From the NCBI RefSeq assembly GCF_019279795.1, contig NC_056747.1:999818406-999882405 (forward strand): DNA of 64,000 bases, given 5' to 3'. The notes under the pieces were generated by a model, which had not been told where the DNA came from, searched no databases, and saw nothing but the letters and a program-made list of their open reading frames with translations. Positions within the stretch are counted from its first letter, which is position 1; the number at the start of each line of letters is the position of its first letter. The position numbers were made by a program, and so were the translations under genes. The stretch comes from Protopterus annectens. Lineage: Eukaryota; Chordata; Ceratodontiformes; Protopteridae. Positions 10,481 through 20,301 of the stretch are shown here, one piece after another.

Positions 10481-11426
10481 TGCACAAGTGCTCCTACACT
10501 ATTCCGGCATGGACATTACTACTGTATAATAATTACCCCATTTGCTGGTGAAAACCATGCAAATAAGGTGAATTAGCAATCCAGGAAGCAGGCAGGGGTC
10601 TGTGCAGGAATAGTGTAACCTGCAGAAATGTATTCGGTTACTAACCAAATACATTTCTGCAAATTACAAAATGGAGGCATGACAGCTCCAAAGAAAGCAT
10701 GTATTCAACGTAGTAGGCATGCCAATGGTCAAGTATATGGCCACTGGCATGGGAAATAGTTGCAAAAGTATAAAAAAATAACTTTTTTATTTTACCGATT
10801 TCTGCTGTTTAAGCATAGGACAGTGGTGTGCAAACAGGATCGGCCCAAAAATATGAAAAAAGTTGGAAATAAGCTTTTAAACCCAAATCAGCATTTTGCC
10901 ATGATAGTCAATGGCATGCATAAGACAACAATACCAGGAAATAGTGGTTGCTAAGGGGGAGGCTCAGTGTGAGTGTGGTAACTATGAATTAGCATTCTGT
11001 TTTATGCAAATAAGGAGATTGATACTAAATCACAGAATTCCTCTCAGTGTTAGCTTGCACCCAACTGTGTAGGTGCAGCAACACCATGGTATAAGTATAA
11101 GAGATAAATGACCTTATAAGAGGGAGTGTCATGCATGCTGTAAGCTTATTGGAGCTCTGTGGCCCGTCTTTGCCCTTAGTTAAGCATAGCTAAGGAAGGG
11201 GGTGTTTCTGAAGCTGCCTAGCACTGTTTACATTGCCTAAACGGGTGTGCGCAGTGCACACCGGGTTTTAAACAAAAAAAAAAAAAAACACAGGAAATAG
11301 CAGCTCTGTTCACATCTGAGCACCTGGTATGCATGGCAGACCTCGGGGCTTAAACAGAAAGGCAATGGGCAGGGAAAACAGCAGTAGGAAGGCAATCAAG
11401 GAGACCTAGCATAGCTGGCAGGTGAA
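10481..11426. other. Spacer with a long hairpin, no gene
   Basis: This stretch lies between CR1-A and the Harbinger transposase and may hold the 5' non-coding part of either. The word GGAATAGTG recurs at about 10413 and 10606 and inverted near 10497. A strong hairpin sits at 10621-10661. An A15-type run is near 11275. I see no credible coding frame. Confidence 0.5.
10621..10661. repeat. Perfect-arm hairpin
   Basis: The 14-bp arms TGCAGAAATGTATT and AATACATTTCTGCA pair exactly. Inside them GGTT pairs with AACC around a 3-nt loop, giving 18 of 19 possible pairs. It may be the centre of a foldback or MITE-like repeat. No flanking duplication was recognised. Confidence 0.8.
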
Positions 11427-11996
11427 ATGTATCAGAATCAGCCAATTACAAAGGCAGCAGCCAAGCCCAGCCCAGTACACCACTGTAAACTATGCAAACA
11501 CCTTTCCCGTCTGGTTTTTCCCACAAACTCTACACCACTGGTGTACACAGAGGTGGAAATTTTACCTGACAAAACCAACAAAATTTTAGGGGCTACTGTT
11601 GCTCTCATACATCAATATGTGGAACAGACTGAAGGTGGCGAGGATGTGAATGCTGACAACCAACCTACAGTGAGGAGGAGGAGAAGATTGTACAGACCCA
11701 GGGTAACCTACCAGGGGCTACATGAGCTGGAGATAGTGGAGCGCTATAGGGTGGACAGGGACATTCTACAGCAAATTGTTGAGGTGTGCTGGCCACACCT
11801 CACACACATAACCAACAGAGGGCAACCCATCTCAGTGGATACCAATATATGTGTAGGGTTAAGAATACTTGCCACAGGTACCTTCCAAAGGCCAACTAGG
11901 GATATCATGGGGATCTCACAGGTATCAGCATCCAGGGTACTCCACCAGATCCTTGATGCCATGTCAACACATGCCAGTGAGCACATATATTTCCTC
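11427..11996 (+). pseudogene. PIF/Harbinger transposase, N-terminal half
   Basis: About 190 codons match the N-terminal part of PIF/Harbinger (HARBI1-like) transposases: a YRVDRDILQQIVEVCWPHL helix, the GLRILATGTFQR segment, then a helix-turn-helix-like stretch GISQVSASRVLHQILDAM. The reading frame stays open beyond 11996, but its last dozen residues come from the CR1-B 5' repeat. The catalytic half resumes at 19709, so a single gene was split by the insertion. The family excises and inserts DNA with a DDE catalytic core and usually works with a Myb/SANT-like partner. I did not identify the element's terminal inverted repeats. Confidence 0.85.
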
Positions 11997-12074
11997 AACA
12001 GACAAGCTCCTCGTGGGTCTGCAGAGTGGTCCTAGCAGCAGGGAACTCAGAAAAGTGACTACTTTCTGGATTTA

Positions 12075-12300
12075 GTGTGAATAAAAATGTAAAACCACAC
12101 GGAGTAAATGCTCTGTTACGAACAACAGCAAATAATGAAAGCAAACATCAAATGTTCACAAAGTTACATTTTAGTGAACCAAATACTCCAAAAAAAAATC
12201 TCAAGTCTCCATATAATAAAAACTGGTTTATTCGAATAAGCGCTTTCACTGGGATAGCTTCATCAGACTTTTAGTGCTTTTATGTCGGTCTGATGAAGCT
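12075..12300 (-). mobile_element. Penelope-like fragment PLE-4 with hammerhead-like core
   Basis: This sequence interrupts the first ~620-bp unit: the unit stops after CTGGATTTA and resumes at a position about 450 bp further on in the cycle. On the minus strand it carries a hammerhead-like motif (12269-12234). A second CTGATGAAGCT occurs on the plus strand at 12289-12299, suggesting the inverted-arm layout of the other PLEs. No coding part remains. Confidence 0.6.
12234..12269 (-). ncRNA. Hammerhead-like motif of PLE-4
   Basis: Minus-strand order: core CTGATGA, one unpaired A, stem II GCT/AGT with loop ATCCC, GAAA, minimal stem III AGC/GCT, and a UU position. Stem I is poor: only about three pairs can form between AAAGT and ATTCG. 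The core is conserved as in PLE-1 but the ribozyme is probably weak or dead. Confidence 0.5.
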
Positions 12301-15300
12301 GACCTCAGCACAAGCTGTTCAGTAATTGTTGTTTTGGACCATTTCTATCTCTTTTGTAGTGCACTGTTTAAAAATCACCTCTGGGCTTTTTTTTCTGGCT
12401 ACAACTCAGACAAGCTCCTTGTGGTCTGCAGAGTGGTTCCTTCTACTTTCTGGATTTAAGTATCTTTGCTTTTTTTTTTTTCACTTGGAATAGCTTCTGT
12501 AGCTTACCCTGAACTAGCTTGAACCATTTTTAACTGTTTGCTACATTATTTTAAAATCTGCACTTAAAGTTACATTTTAGTCGAATTTGATCGAAAGTTT
12601 GTTGTTTGTTTGTTTAATTTAACTGTGGAGGCTGCCCAGTAAAGTGTGCTAGCCTGTGTAACTAATTTATCACTGTTTCTGCATTTTCTGTGTGTTTCTA
12701 CCAAAAAAACAAAAAATAATCCTTGTTTTCCCGCCTTCCTCGACTTGTTTAGACCAGTTTACAGGCATTGCTTTATTCTGGGCTGTGGTGTAGTTCCTGT
12801 GTTGTCCATTACCTTACTTGGATAGAAGGAAGTTTCTTTGCTCACCAGTGGGAGTGGGGAGCCTTGAGCAGCCTATCTGTCCCTGTAGGAAGTGACCTCA
12901 GCACAAGAAGCTGTAGTAATTGGTTGTTTTGGACCATTTCTATCTCTTTTGTAGTTCACTGTTTAAAATCCACCTCTGGGCGTTTTTTTCTGGCTATACA
13001 ACTCAGACAAGCTCCTTGTGGGTCTGCAGAGTGGTTCTAGCAGCAGGGAACTCAGAAAAGCGACTACTTTCTGGATTTAAGTATCTTTGCTTTTTTTCAC
13101 TTGGAATAGCTTCTGTAGCTTACCCTGAACTAGCCTGAACTGTTTTTTAACTGTTTGCTGCATTATTTTTAAATCTGCACTTAAAGTTACATTTTAGTCG
13201 AATTTGATCAAAAGTTTGTTGTTTGTTTGTTTAATTTAACTGTGGAGGCTGCCCACTAAAGTGTGCTAGCCTGTGTAACTAATTTATCACTGTTTCTGCA
13301 TTTTCTGTGTGTTTCTACCAAAAAAACAAAAAAAAATAATCCTTGTTTTGCCGCCTTCCTCGACTAGTTTAGACCTGTTTACAGGCATTGCTGTATTCTG
13401 GGCTGTGGTGTAGTTTCTGTGTTGTCCATTACCTTACTTGGATAGAAGGAAGTTTTTTTGCTCACCAGTGGGAGTGGGGAGCCTTGAGCAGCCTATCTGT
13501 CCCTGTAGGAAGTGACCTCAGCACAAGAAGCTGTAGTAATTGGTTGTTTTGGACCATTTCTAGCTCTTTTGTAGTTCACTGTTTAAAATCCGCTTCTGGG
13601 CGTTTTTTTCTGGCTATACTATACAGACAAGCTCCTCGTGGGTCTGCAGAGTGGTCCTAGCAGCAGGGAACTCAGAAAAGTGACTACTTTCTGGATTTAA
13701 GTATCTTTGCTTTTTTTTCACTTGGAATAGCTTCTGTAGCTTATCCTGAACTAGCTTGAACTGTTTTTTAACTGTGTGCTGCATTATTTTAAAATCTGCA
13801 CTTAAAGTTACATTTTAGTCGAATTTGATTGAAAGTTTGTTGTTTGTTTGTTTAATTTAACTGTAGAGGCTGCCCACTAAAGTGTGCTAGCCTGTGTAAC
13901 TAATTTATCACTGTTTCTGCATTTTCTGTGTGTTTCTACCAAAAAAACAAAAAAATAATCCTTGTTTTCCCGCCTTCCTCGACTAGTTTAGACCAGTTTA
14001 CAGGCATTGCTGTATTCTGTGCTGTGGTGTAGTTTCTGTGTTGTCCATTACCTTACTTGGATAGAAGGAATTTTCTTTGCTCACCAGTGGGAGTGGGGAG
14101 CCTTGAGCAGCCTATCTGTCTCTGTAGAAAGTGACCTCAGCACAAGAAGCTGTAGTAATTGGTTGTTTTGGACCATTTCTAGCTCTTTTGTAGTTCACTG
14201 TTTAAAATCCACCTCTGGGCGTTTTTTTCTGGCTATACTACTCAGACAAGCTCCTCGTGTGTCTGCAGAGTGGTCCTAGCAGCAGGGAACTCAGAAAAGC
14301 AACTACTTTCTGGATTTAAGTATCTTTGCTTTTTTTTCACTTGGAATAGCTTCTGTAGCTTACCCTGAACTAGCTTGAACTGTTTTTTAACTGTTTGCTG
14401 CATTATTTTAAAATCTGCACTTAAAGTTACATTTTAGTCAAATTTGATAGAAAGTTTGTTGTTTGTTTGTTTGTTTAATTTAACTGTGGAAGCTGCCCAC
14501 TAAAGTGTGCTAGCCTGTGTAACTAATTTATCACTGTTTCTGCATTTTCTGTGTGTTTCTACCAAAAAAACAAAAAAATAATCCTTGTTTTCCCACCTTC
14601 CTTGACTAGTTTAGACCAGTTTACAGGCATTGCTGTATTCTGGGCTGTGATGTAGTTCCTGTGTTTTCCATTACCTTACTTGGATAGAAGGAAGTTTCTT
14701 TGCTCACCAGTGGGAGTGGGAAGCCCTGAGCAGCCTATCTGTCCCTGTAGGAAGTGACCTCAGCACAAGAAGCTGTAGTAATTGGTTGTTTTGGACCATT
14801 TCTAGCCCTTTTGTAGTTCACTGTTTAAAATCCGCCTCTGGGCATTTTTTTCTGGCTATACTACTCAGACAAGCTCCTCGTGGGTCTGCAGAGTGGTCCT
14901 AGCAGCAGGGAACTCAGAAAAGCGACTACTTTCTGGATTTAAGTATCTTTGCTTTTTTTCACTTGGAATAGCTTCTGTAGCTTACCCTGAACTAGCTTGA
15001 ACTGTTTTTTTAACTGTTTGCTGCATTATTTTAAAATTTGCACTTAAAGTTACATTTTAGTCGAATTTGATCGAAAGTTTGTTGTTTGTTTGTTTAATTT
15101 AACTGTGGAGGCTGCCCACTAAAGTGTGCTAGCCTGTGTAACTAATTTATCACTGTTTCTGCATTTTCTGTGTGTTTCTACCAAAAAAACAAAAAAACAA
15201 AAAATAATCCTTGTTTTCCCGCCTTCCTCGACTAGTTTAGACCATTTTGCAGGCATTGCTGTATTCTGGGCTGTGGTGTAGTTCCTGTGTTGTCCATTAC

Positions 15301-15461
15301 CTTACTTGGATAGAAGAAAGTTTCTTTGCTCACCAGTGGGAGTGGGGAGCCTTGAGCAGCCTATCTGTCCTTGTAGGAAGTGACCTCAGCACAAGAAGCT
15401 GTAGTAATTGGTTATTTTGGACCATTTCTAGCTCTTTTGTAGTTCACTGTTTAAAATCCAC

Positions 15462-15740
15462 GTTTGCATGGCTTTGCGCGGTTGTGCGTATTGTGCAGCA
15501 CCGGTTAAACAAGGTTAAACTTTTTCTGGCTCCGCCAAGTCTGCTCTTCAAATTTTCCCTTAAGGAAGCTCTACTCTTAGTGTAACCAGACTACTCACTA
15601 TATTATAAGCCTAGCACTTTTTCTCAAAACTTCTCTACTAAGTAAGCACTCTCGTACTAAGTAAAGCACTACATCTACTCACCACCCCTGTGAATATCCA
15701 CTTCCCTTAAAGGTGCAGCACTCCCTTATACTGTTCTAGC
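15462..15740 (+). promoter_or_regulatory. CR1-B 5' UTR
   Basis: This runs from GTTTGCATGGCTTTGCGCG to the ORF1 start codon. The part up to about 15560 aligns with the copy C leader (minus strand, about 33580-33480), sharing blocks such as GTTAAACT and GGCTCC-CAAGTCTGC. The conserved junction with the ~620-bp unit marks where the repeated region meets the single-copy leader. No open frame of note. Confidence 0.65.
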
Positions 15741-16715
15741 ATGCCTAGTGGTAGATTACTGGCATCGTCTCCAGTTCAGCTGGTCAGTCTGGGTATCTTG
15801 AGACAATGCTACAATTGTCTCATGTACACAGACAACCCTCTCCTCCTCCCAACAAACACAAATACATGTGAGAGATGCAACTATATAGCCAAACTGGAGG
15901 CTGAACTCTCTCAACTCAGGGCTGGCATGACCAGACAGGAGGAGATGGCAACCACACACACAACAATCCCAGTCCCACATATACCTACCACAACCGCAAA
16001 CCAAACACATAAAAGCACAAAGACATACTCGGAGGCTCTAATAAAAAACTTACCAAAACAACAGAGGCTCCCAAAGCAGACATCCAAAAATCCACCACCT
16101 CAAAACAAAACACATGCAACACATACTTCGATAAATCAGTGTGTCAACCAATTACAGCCCTTAAGGCCAAAAACCTTGCCTAATACACTAGTAATAGGTG
16201 ACTCTATAGTCAGACACACTGATGTCCCGCTGACCAGGCTGAACAAGGAGAAGGTGACTGTGAGCTGTCTGTCGGGAGCTAGGATCCGCCACATAACACA
16301 CACACTCAGGTCACTCCAAAGCAAGTACAAATATGACTCCATCATTGTTCATGCTGGTGTGAATGACCTAAGACATACCTCCCTGGACTACATGAAAAGA
16401 GACATAGAGGAGCTCTCTGATTATGTAGCCCAGGCTGGTATGACCCTGACCCTGAGCAGCATCCTGCCCTCACCAAGAATGATGCCACAATACAAAGACA
16501 AGATGATCAGTTTTAACAATTGGCTCAAGTACTGGTGTCATTCTAAGGGGATCCAATATCTGTCTGCCTGGGATGACATGTTGGACAAGCCACGCTGCTT
16601 CGCAAGGGATGGCTTACACCTGTCACCACTGGGCTTCCGGATATTGGCTAAGGTTCTTGCCACCCCCATAGTGCCTTTTTTAGGCAAGGCTCAAAAGACA
16701 AACCCACCTCCTTAG
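15741..16715 (+). CDS. CR1-B ORF1: zinc-cysteine plus SGNH esterase protein
   Basis: An intact 324-codon frame. Residues about 20-60 hold two CxxC pairs (CYNCLMYTD and CERCNYIAKLEA) followed by a short coiled-coil-like segment, resembling the PHD-like region described in CR1 ORF1 proteins. A polar Pro/Thr/Gln-rich linker follows. The SGNH hydrolase spans about 145-315 with all blocks: LVIGDSIVRH (nucleophile Ser), LSGARIRHI (block II Gly), HAGVNDLRH (Asn), and DGLHLSPLGFRIL (Asp and His). ORF1 proteins of this class bind element RNA, and the esterase role is unsettled. Stop at 16713-16715, 28 bp before ORF2. It is the only esterase copy in the window with the full catalytic set. The Met at 15741 opens the frame right after the leader. 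Confidence 0.9.
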   Translation: MPSGRLLASSPVQLVSLGILRQCYNCLMYTDNPLLLPTNTNTCERCNYIAKLEAELSQLRAGMTRQEEMATTHTTIPVPHIPTTTANQTHKSTKTYSEALIKNLPKQQRLPKQTSKNPPPQNKTHATHTSINQCVNQLQPLRPKTLPNTLVIGDSIVRHTDVPLTRLNKEKVTVSCLSGARIRHITHTLRSLQSKYKYDSIIVHAGVNDLRHTSLDYMKRDIEELSDYVAQAGMTLTLSSILPSPRMMPQYKDKMISFNNWLKYWCHSKGIQYLSAWDDMLDKPRCFARDGLHLSPLGFRILAKVLATPIVPFLGKAQKTNPPP

Positions 16716-16743
16716 AAAAAAAAATGGAAAAAAATTAAGGGTA

Positions 16744-17631
16744 ATGCTGCTCAACGCCAGAAGTCTAAATCTCAAGATGCAGGCACTTGATGCACTCCTC
16801 AGCATGGAGAACACTGACGTCTGTGCAGTAACTGAAACCTGGTTCAAGGCTCCGGAGAGCACCCCAGTGCTACCAGGCTATACCTCGTATCATGCTTGTC
16901 GGCCCCAAAACCCGGGCCGAACCACAAAGGGAGTGGGAGTGTCCATATTCATCAAGGACACCCACACCTCCAGGTTAGTAGCAACACATGAAGCATCAGA
17001 GACCATACAGGTGCAACTAACCATAGGCAAAACTGCTATACAACTGGTAGCATGTTACAGACCACCCTCCCAATCTCAAGAACCCCACTCAGCCTTCCTG
17101 AAGACATTGGAGGATATGAATGTATCACAAAATACCATCATACTAGGAGACTTCAACTACACAAACATAGATTGGGTACATTATTCTAGCCCTAATACCC
17201 TAGCCCAAAGGTTCCTGGAATTCATAAATTCAAATGCACTGGAACAACTAGTCACCTCTCCCACTAGGGGAGATAATATACTAGACCTGATCATCACAAA
17301 CATGGGGACACAATGCTCCACACCAGAAGTATACCCCTCACTAGTGAGATCTGACAACAAACTAATCACCCTGGATGTACATATCCCACCTTCACCCCCA
17401 GCACAAAAGACCACCGTGAAAAACTTCTCAAAAGCAGACTTCACTCTTCTTAAGACTGAGATGGTATCCTTTAAGCCCACTGTGCCAGTGGATACCACAT
17501 CCCACAATGCTGAATCCTTCACAAATGTTTTTATGGACATCTCCAAGAATGCATGGATCATGCAATCCCAAACAAGTCCAAGTCCCTCTCCACCAAAGGT
17601 AAGCGTCCTGTCTGGTGGACCTCAGCCATAA
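16744..17631 (+). pseudogene. CR1-B ORF2, APE endonuclease part
   Basis: This starts with MLLNARSLNLKMQAL and includes CAVTETWFKAPEST, VACYRPPSQ, ILGDFNYTNIDW and TRGDNILDLIITNMG, the usual apurinic-endonuclease motifs. The final motif reads RSDNKLITLD, where copies A and C have RSDHK, so the catalytic His is replaced by Asn and the nuclease is probably inactive. The frame then runs out at 17631 and the RT continues in another frame from about 17553, so a frameshift lies between roughly 17570 and 17610. Confidence 0.87.
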
Positions 17632-19538
17632 ACAAATTATATAACAAAAGAAGGAAGCTACTGCACGTCAGAGCAAAATCCCATGAAGGGAAGACATCTC
17701 TGATCAACATTAGCAGAAAACTACGTTCTCTCATAAAAACATCCAAGGCCAACTTTGAGAGAAATATCGCTAAGGACACTAAAGATAACCACAAAGCCTT
17801 CTTCAGCTATGTTAGAAACCTGGGTGTAAACCCTCAGATATGCTCAGAGTTGGTTCACAACAACATAAAATACACTGAACCCACAGATATTGCCAACATT
17901 CTGGCTGACAGGTTCAGTGCAAATTTCTCCCCTCCTTTACCCCCAAAAGAAGAAATACTTATCCTAGCTGAATGTAATCTCCCTGTCATCTCAGATGTCC
18001 AAGTGAGAACCGCCCTAAACAAAGCAAAAAACACAGCATCAATGGGACCTGACGGTATCCCGGGTTGCATGTTACGTGAACTCCAAGAGGAGCTAAACCC
18101 ACACATAAAAATGCTATTTAACCTTAGCCTTACTTCGGGATATGTACCTGAACACTGGAGTACAGCAACAGTGGTCCCACTCCACAAGGGGTGCCTCTAC
18201 AGACCCTGGAAACTACTGCCCCATAAGCTTAACCAGCCTGGTCTGCAAAGCTATGGAAAGAATCATTATGGAACTCATAAACAGAGACATAGGGGACCTA
18301 CAGACACTTGACCCCACCCAGTTCGGCTTTGTAAAGGGCAGATCCTGCCTTTTAAACCTGATTGACTTTTTTGAAACAGTCACTAGAGCCATTGATGAGG
18401 GCAAAGCAGTCCATACAGCATACCTGGACTTGGCTAAGGCCTTCGACACAATACCCCACTCAGGCATCATAGATAAGCTCAACAGCTTAAAAGTAAACCC
18501 GTATGTCACTAGATGGGTTGCAAACTGGCTAAAGGACAGAACCCATAAAGTTAAAATCACTGGAGCAATGTCAGACTCAAAGCCAGTCACAAGTGATGTC
18601 CCACAGGGATCTGCCTGGAACCCCTATTGTTGGGCATTTATTTCTCAGATGTTAAAGCAAACATGGGAGGGCTGTGGCTGGCAAAGTTCGCAGATGACTG
18701 CAAACTAGGCGCCATAGTCGATACACCAGCAGACACACACATCCTACAAAAAGGCCTCACAGAAACGGACAACTGGTGCCGGAGTCACGGCCTTAAACTA
18801 AATGCCAAAAAATGAATAGTCATCCCCTTTGGGAAAAACAAAGTACCCACAAATTATCACATAGACAGCAACCCACTGAGTACGGAAAAAGTAATCAGAG
18901 ACCTAGGGACCCAAGTCGACAGCGACCTCTCATTTGACACCCACGTTGCCAAAGTGGTTAGAAAAACATTCTACCTTGCACACCTCATCATGAAGGGATT
19001 CACATCCAGATCCAAGGATGTCATTGTACCCCTATAGTCCTCCCTCATCAGACCCATGATTGAGTACAATGCCCCATTTGGTATGTACCACACCCGGCAT
19101 TTGCAACAGCTGGAGAGACCACAAAAGTACCTCACCAAGAGGATCAAGGGTCTCCAACATATGTCTTATTCTGCCAGACTAAAGAAACTTCAGCTCTATT
19201 CAGTAGCATACTGCCTGCTCAGAGGTGATCTCTGCCTGACGTACAAGGCCATGTCCAATCAGGATCTGATGGACATACTCCACCTCAAAAAATCCAAATC
19301 CATCAGGACCACGAGAGCTAAAGACTTAAACCTCAGCACAAGTATGAATAGGACATGCTGGAGGGATAGATTCATAACCCAGAGGCTTCCCATGCTTTGG
19401 AACAGGATCCCAGTTCATATTAGGCAGAGCCCCTCACTGACTCTTTTCAAGAGAAATCTTGATGAGTGGATGGGAGATCGTAAGTTTACCCCAGGGGTCA
19501 CATCTGTGTCACTACTAGACAGGGGCACAGTAAACTAA
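17553..19538 (+). pseudogene. CR1-B ORF2, reverse transcriptase part, broken
   Basis: The RT is readable in pieces. 17553-18190 covers the basic linker and fingers (VVPLHKG). 18190-18610 covers motif A (AYLDLAKAFDTIPH) up to SDVPQGS. 18627-18815 has the catalytic FADD (KFADDCKLGA) and stops at a TGA where copies A and C encode Cys (KKC). After a further TAG at 19034-19036, 19056-19538 carries the thumb and C-terminal WNRIP segment. Frameshifts near 18190 and 18610 plus two nonsense codons make the enzyme non-functional. ORF2 ends at 19538. Confidence 0.87.
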
Positions 19539-19708
19539 TTCTATTATATAAGGGGACCTTCATTGTGTCACTACTAGACAGAGGCACAGTATTCAAAATT
19601 TATTCTGTACAATTTTTGTACCATTTCATGGGGTGGCAAAAGCCACATCACTATGGCTAGGCTTACAAATGCCCCAGGGCAGATAGCCTAGTACTATACT
19701 ATGAAACT
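19539..19708 (+). terminator. CR1-B 3' UTR and octamer tail
   Basis: A short 3' UTR repeats the word TGTGTCACTACTAGACAG (from 19503 and from 19565), then reads GGCTAGGCTTACAAATGCCC and ends in ACTATGAAACTATGAAA. The same terminal block appears at the ends of copies A and D. The octamer repeat is the presumed recognition end for CR1 reverse transcription. Confidence 0.8.
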
Positions 19709-20301
19709 ATGAAACCCCCATGAGGCATTGACCAGCAGTATGCATCTCTTCCACCAAATAGCAGAATACCCTGAGGTAGTGGGTGCTATAGACTGCATGC
19801 ATATCAAAGCACATAAACCGCAAAGGCTTCCACTCAATCAATTGCCAGGTTGTGTGCAATGCCCAGGGCATTATCTTGAATGTGTGTGCTGGCAGTCCTG
19901 GAAACTATCACGACTCCCACATCTGGCATATGACACAGCTGTACCAAAAATTGCCAGTGTGGACATCCCATATGACTACCTAGTGGGGGATGCTGGTTAC
20001 GCACTGGAGCCATGGCTAATGACACCCATCAGAAATGCACACACCTGAACAAGAACTCCATAATAAGGCACACGCACAAATCAGAATCATAAGAGAACAT
20101 GTGTTTGTGATACTCAAGTCACAGTTCTGCTGCCTGGACATATCTGGTGGAGCCTTGCAGTACTCTCCAGCTACATGTACACAAATGTTCATTGTATGTA
20201 CCATGCTACACAATATGATCCTGCAGAGACAGCTGCAGCAGGAACAGCATGGAGCAAGGCCACACAGCCACCTACCATTGCCAAGGCCATCAGAGGCATA
20301 G
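19709..20301 (+). pseudogene. PIF/Harbinger transposase, catalytic half
   Basis: Continues the gene begun at 11427. VVGAIDCMHI (about 19770-19803) holds the first catalytic Asp. SPGNYHDSHIW (about 19895, in another frame) holds the second. VGDAGYALEPWLMTPI follows. After one more frame change REHVFVILKSQFCCL (about 20095-20140) holds the catalytic Glu and LQYSPATC the next block. At least three frame changes break the gene even without the CR1-B insertion. Joining 11996 to 19709 restores family order with no obvious loss. Confidence 0.85.

Larger units (their letters stand above)
11997..15461 (+). repeat. ~620-bp tandem 5' units of CR1-B
   Basis: Equivalent landmarks (GGCATTGCT followed by TATTCTG) occur near 12767, 13387, 14006, 14627 and 15256, a spacing of about 619-629 bp. 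Each unit contains a TTTGTTTGTTT tract, an A-rich tract after TTTCTACC, and the block CTCAGCACAAGAAGCTG. Units differ by scattered substitutions and small indels. The first unit is partial and damaged by a Penelope-like fragment (12075-12300). By analogy with the promoter monomers of some L1 elements, the units may carry promoter activity. That role is inferred. The 90-codon frames repeated in each unit are by-products. Confidence 0.88.
11997..19708 (+). mobile_element. CR1-type LINE copy B with multimeric 5' end
   Basis: A 7.7-kb insertion lies inside a Harbinger transposase gene. It consists of tandem ~620-bp units (11997-15461), a 5' UTR (15462-15740), ORF1 (15741-16715), ORF2 (16744-19538, broken), and a 3' UTR ending in ACTATGAA-type octamers at 19690-19706. 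The transposase reading resumes just after the 3' end. The last ~620-bp unit runs without a gap into the 5' UTR, and copy C shows the same unit-to-UTR junction, so the units look like part of the LINE. No target duplication was recognised, which is usual for CR1. Confidence 0.85.

Noticed and set aside
11997-12035. C-terminal dozen residues of the frame that begins at 11427
   Set aside because: They come from the CR1-B 5' unit, not from the transposase; the chimeric end is an accident of insertion.
13388-13660. Near-identical 90-codon frames repeated at 12768, 13388 and 14007 (and extended at 15247)
   Set aside because: They follow the ~620-bp repeat period, lack any domain and change with unit indels; they are by-products of the repeated 5' units of CR1-B.
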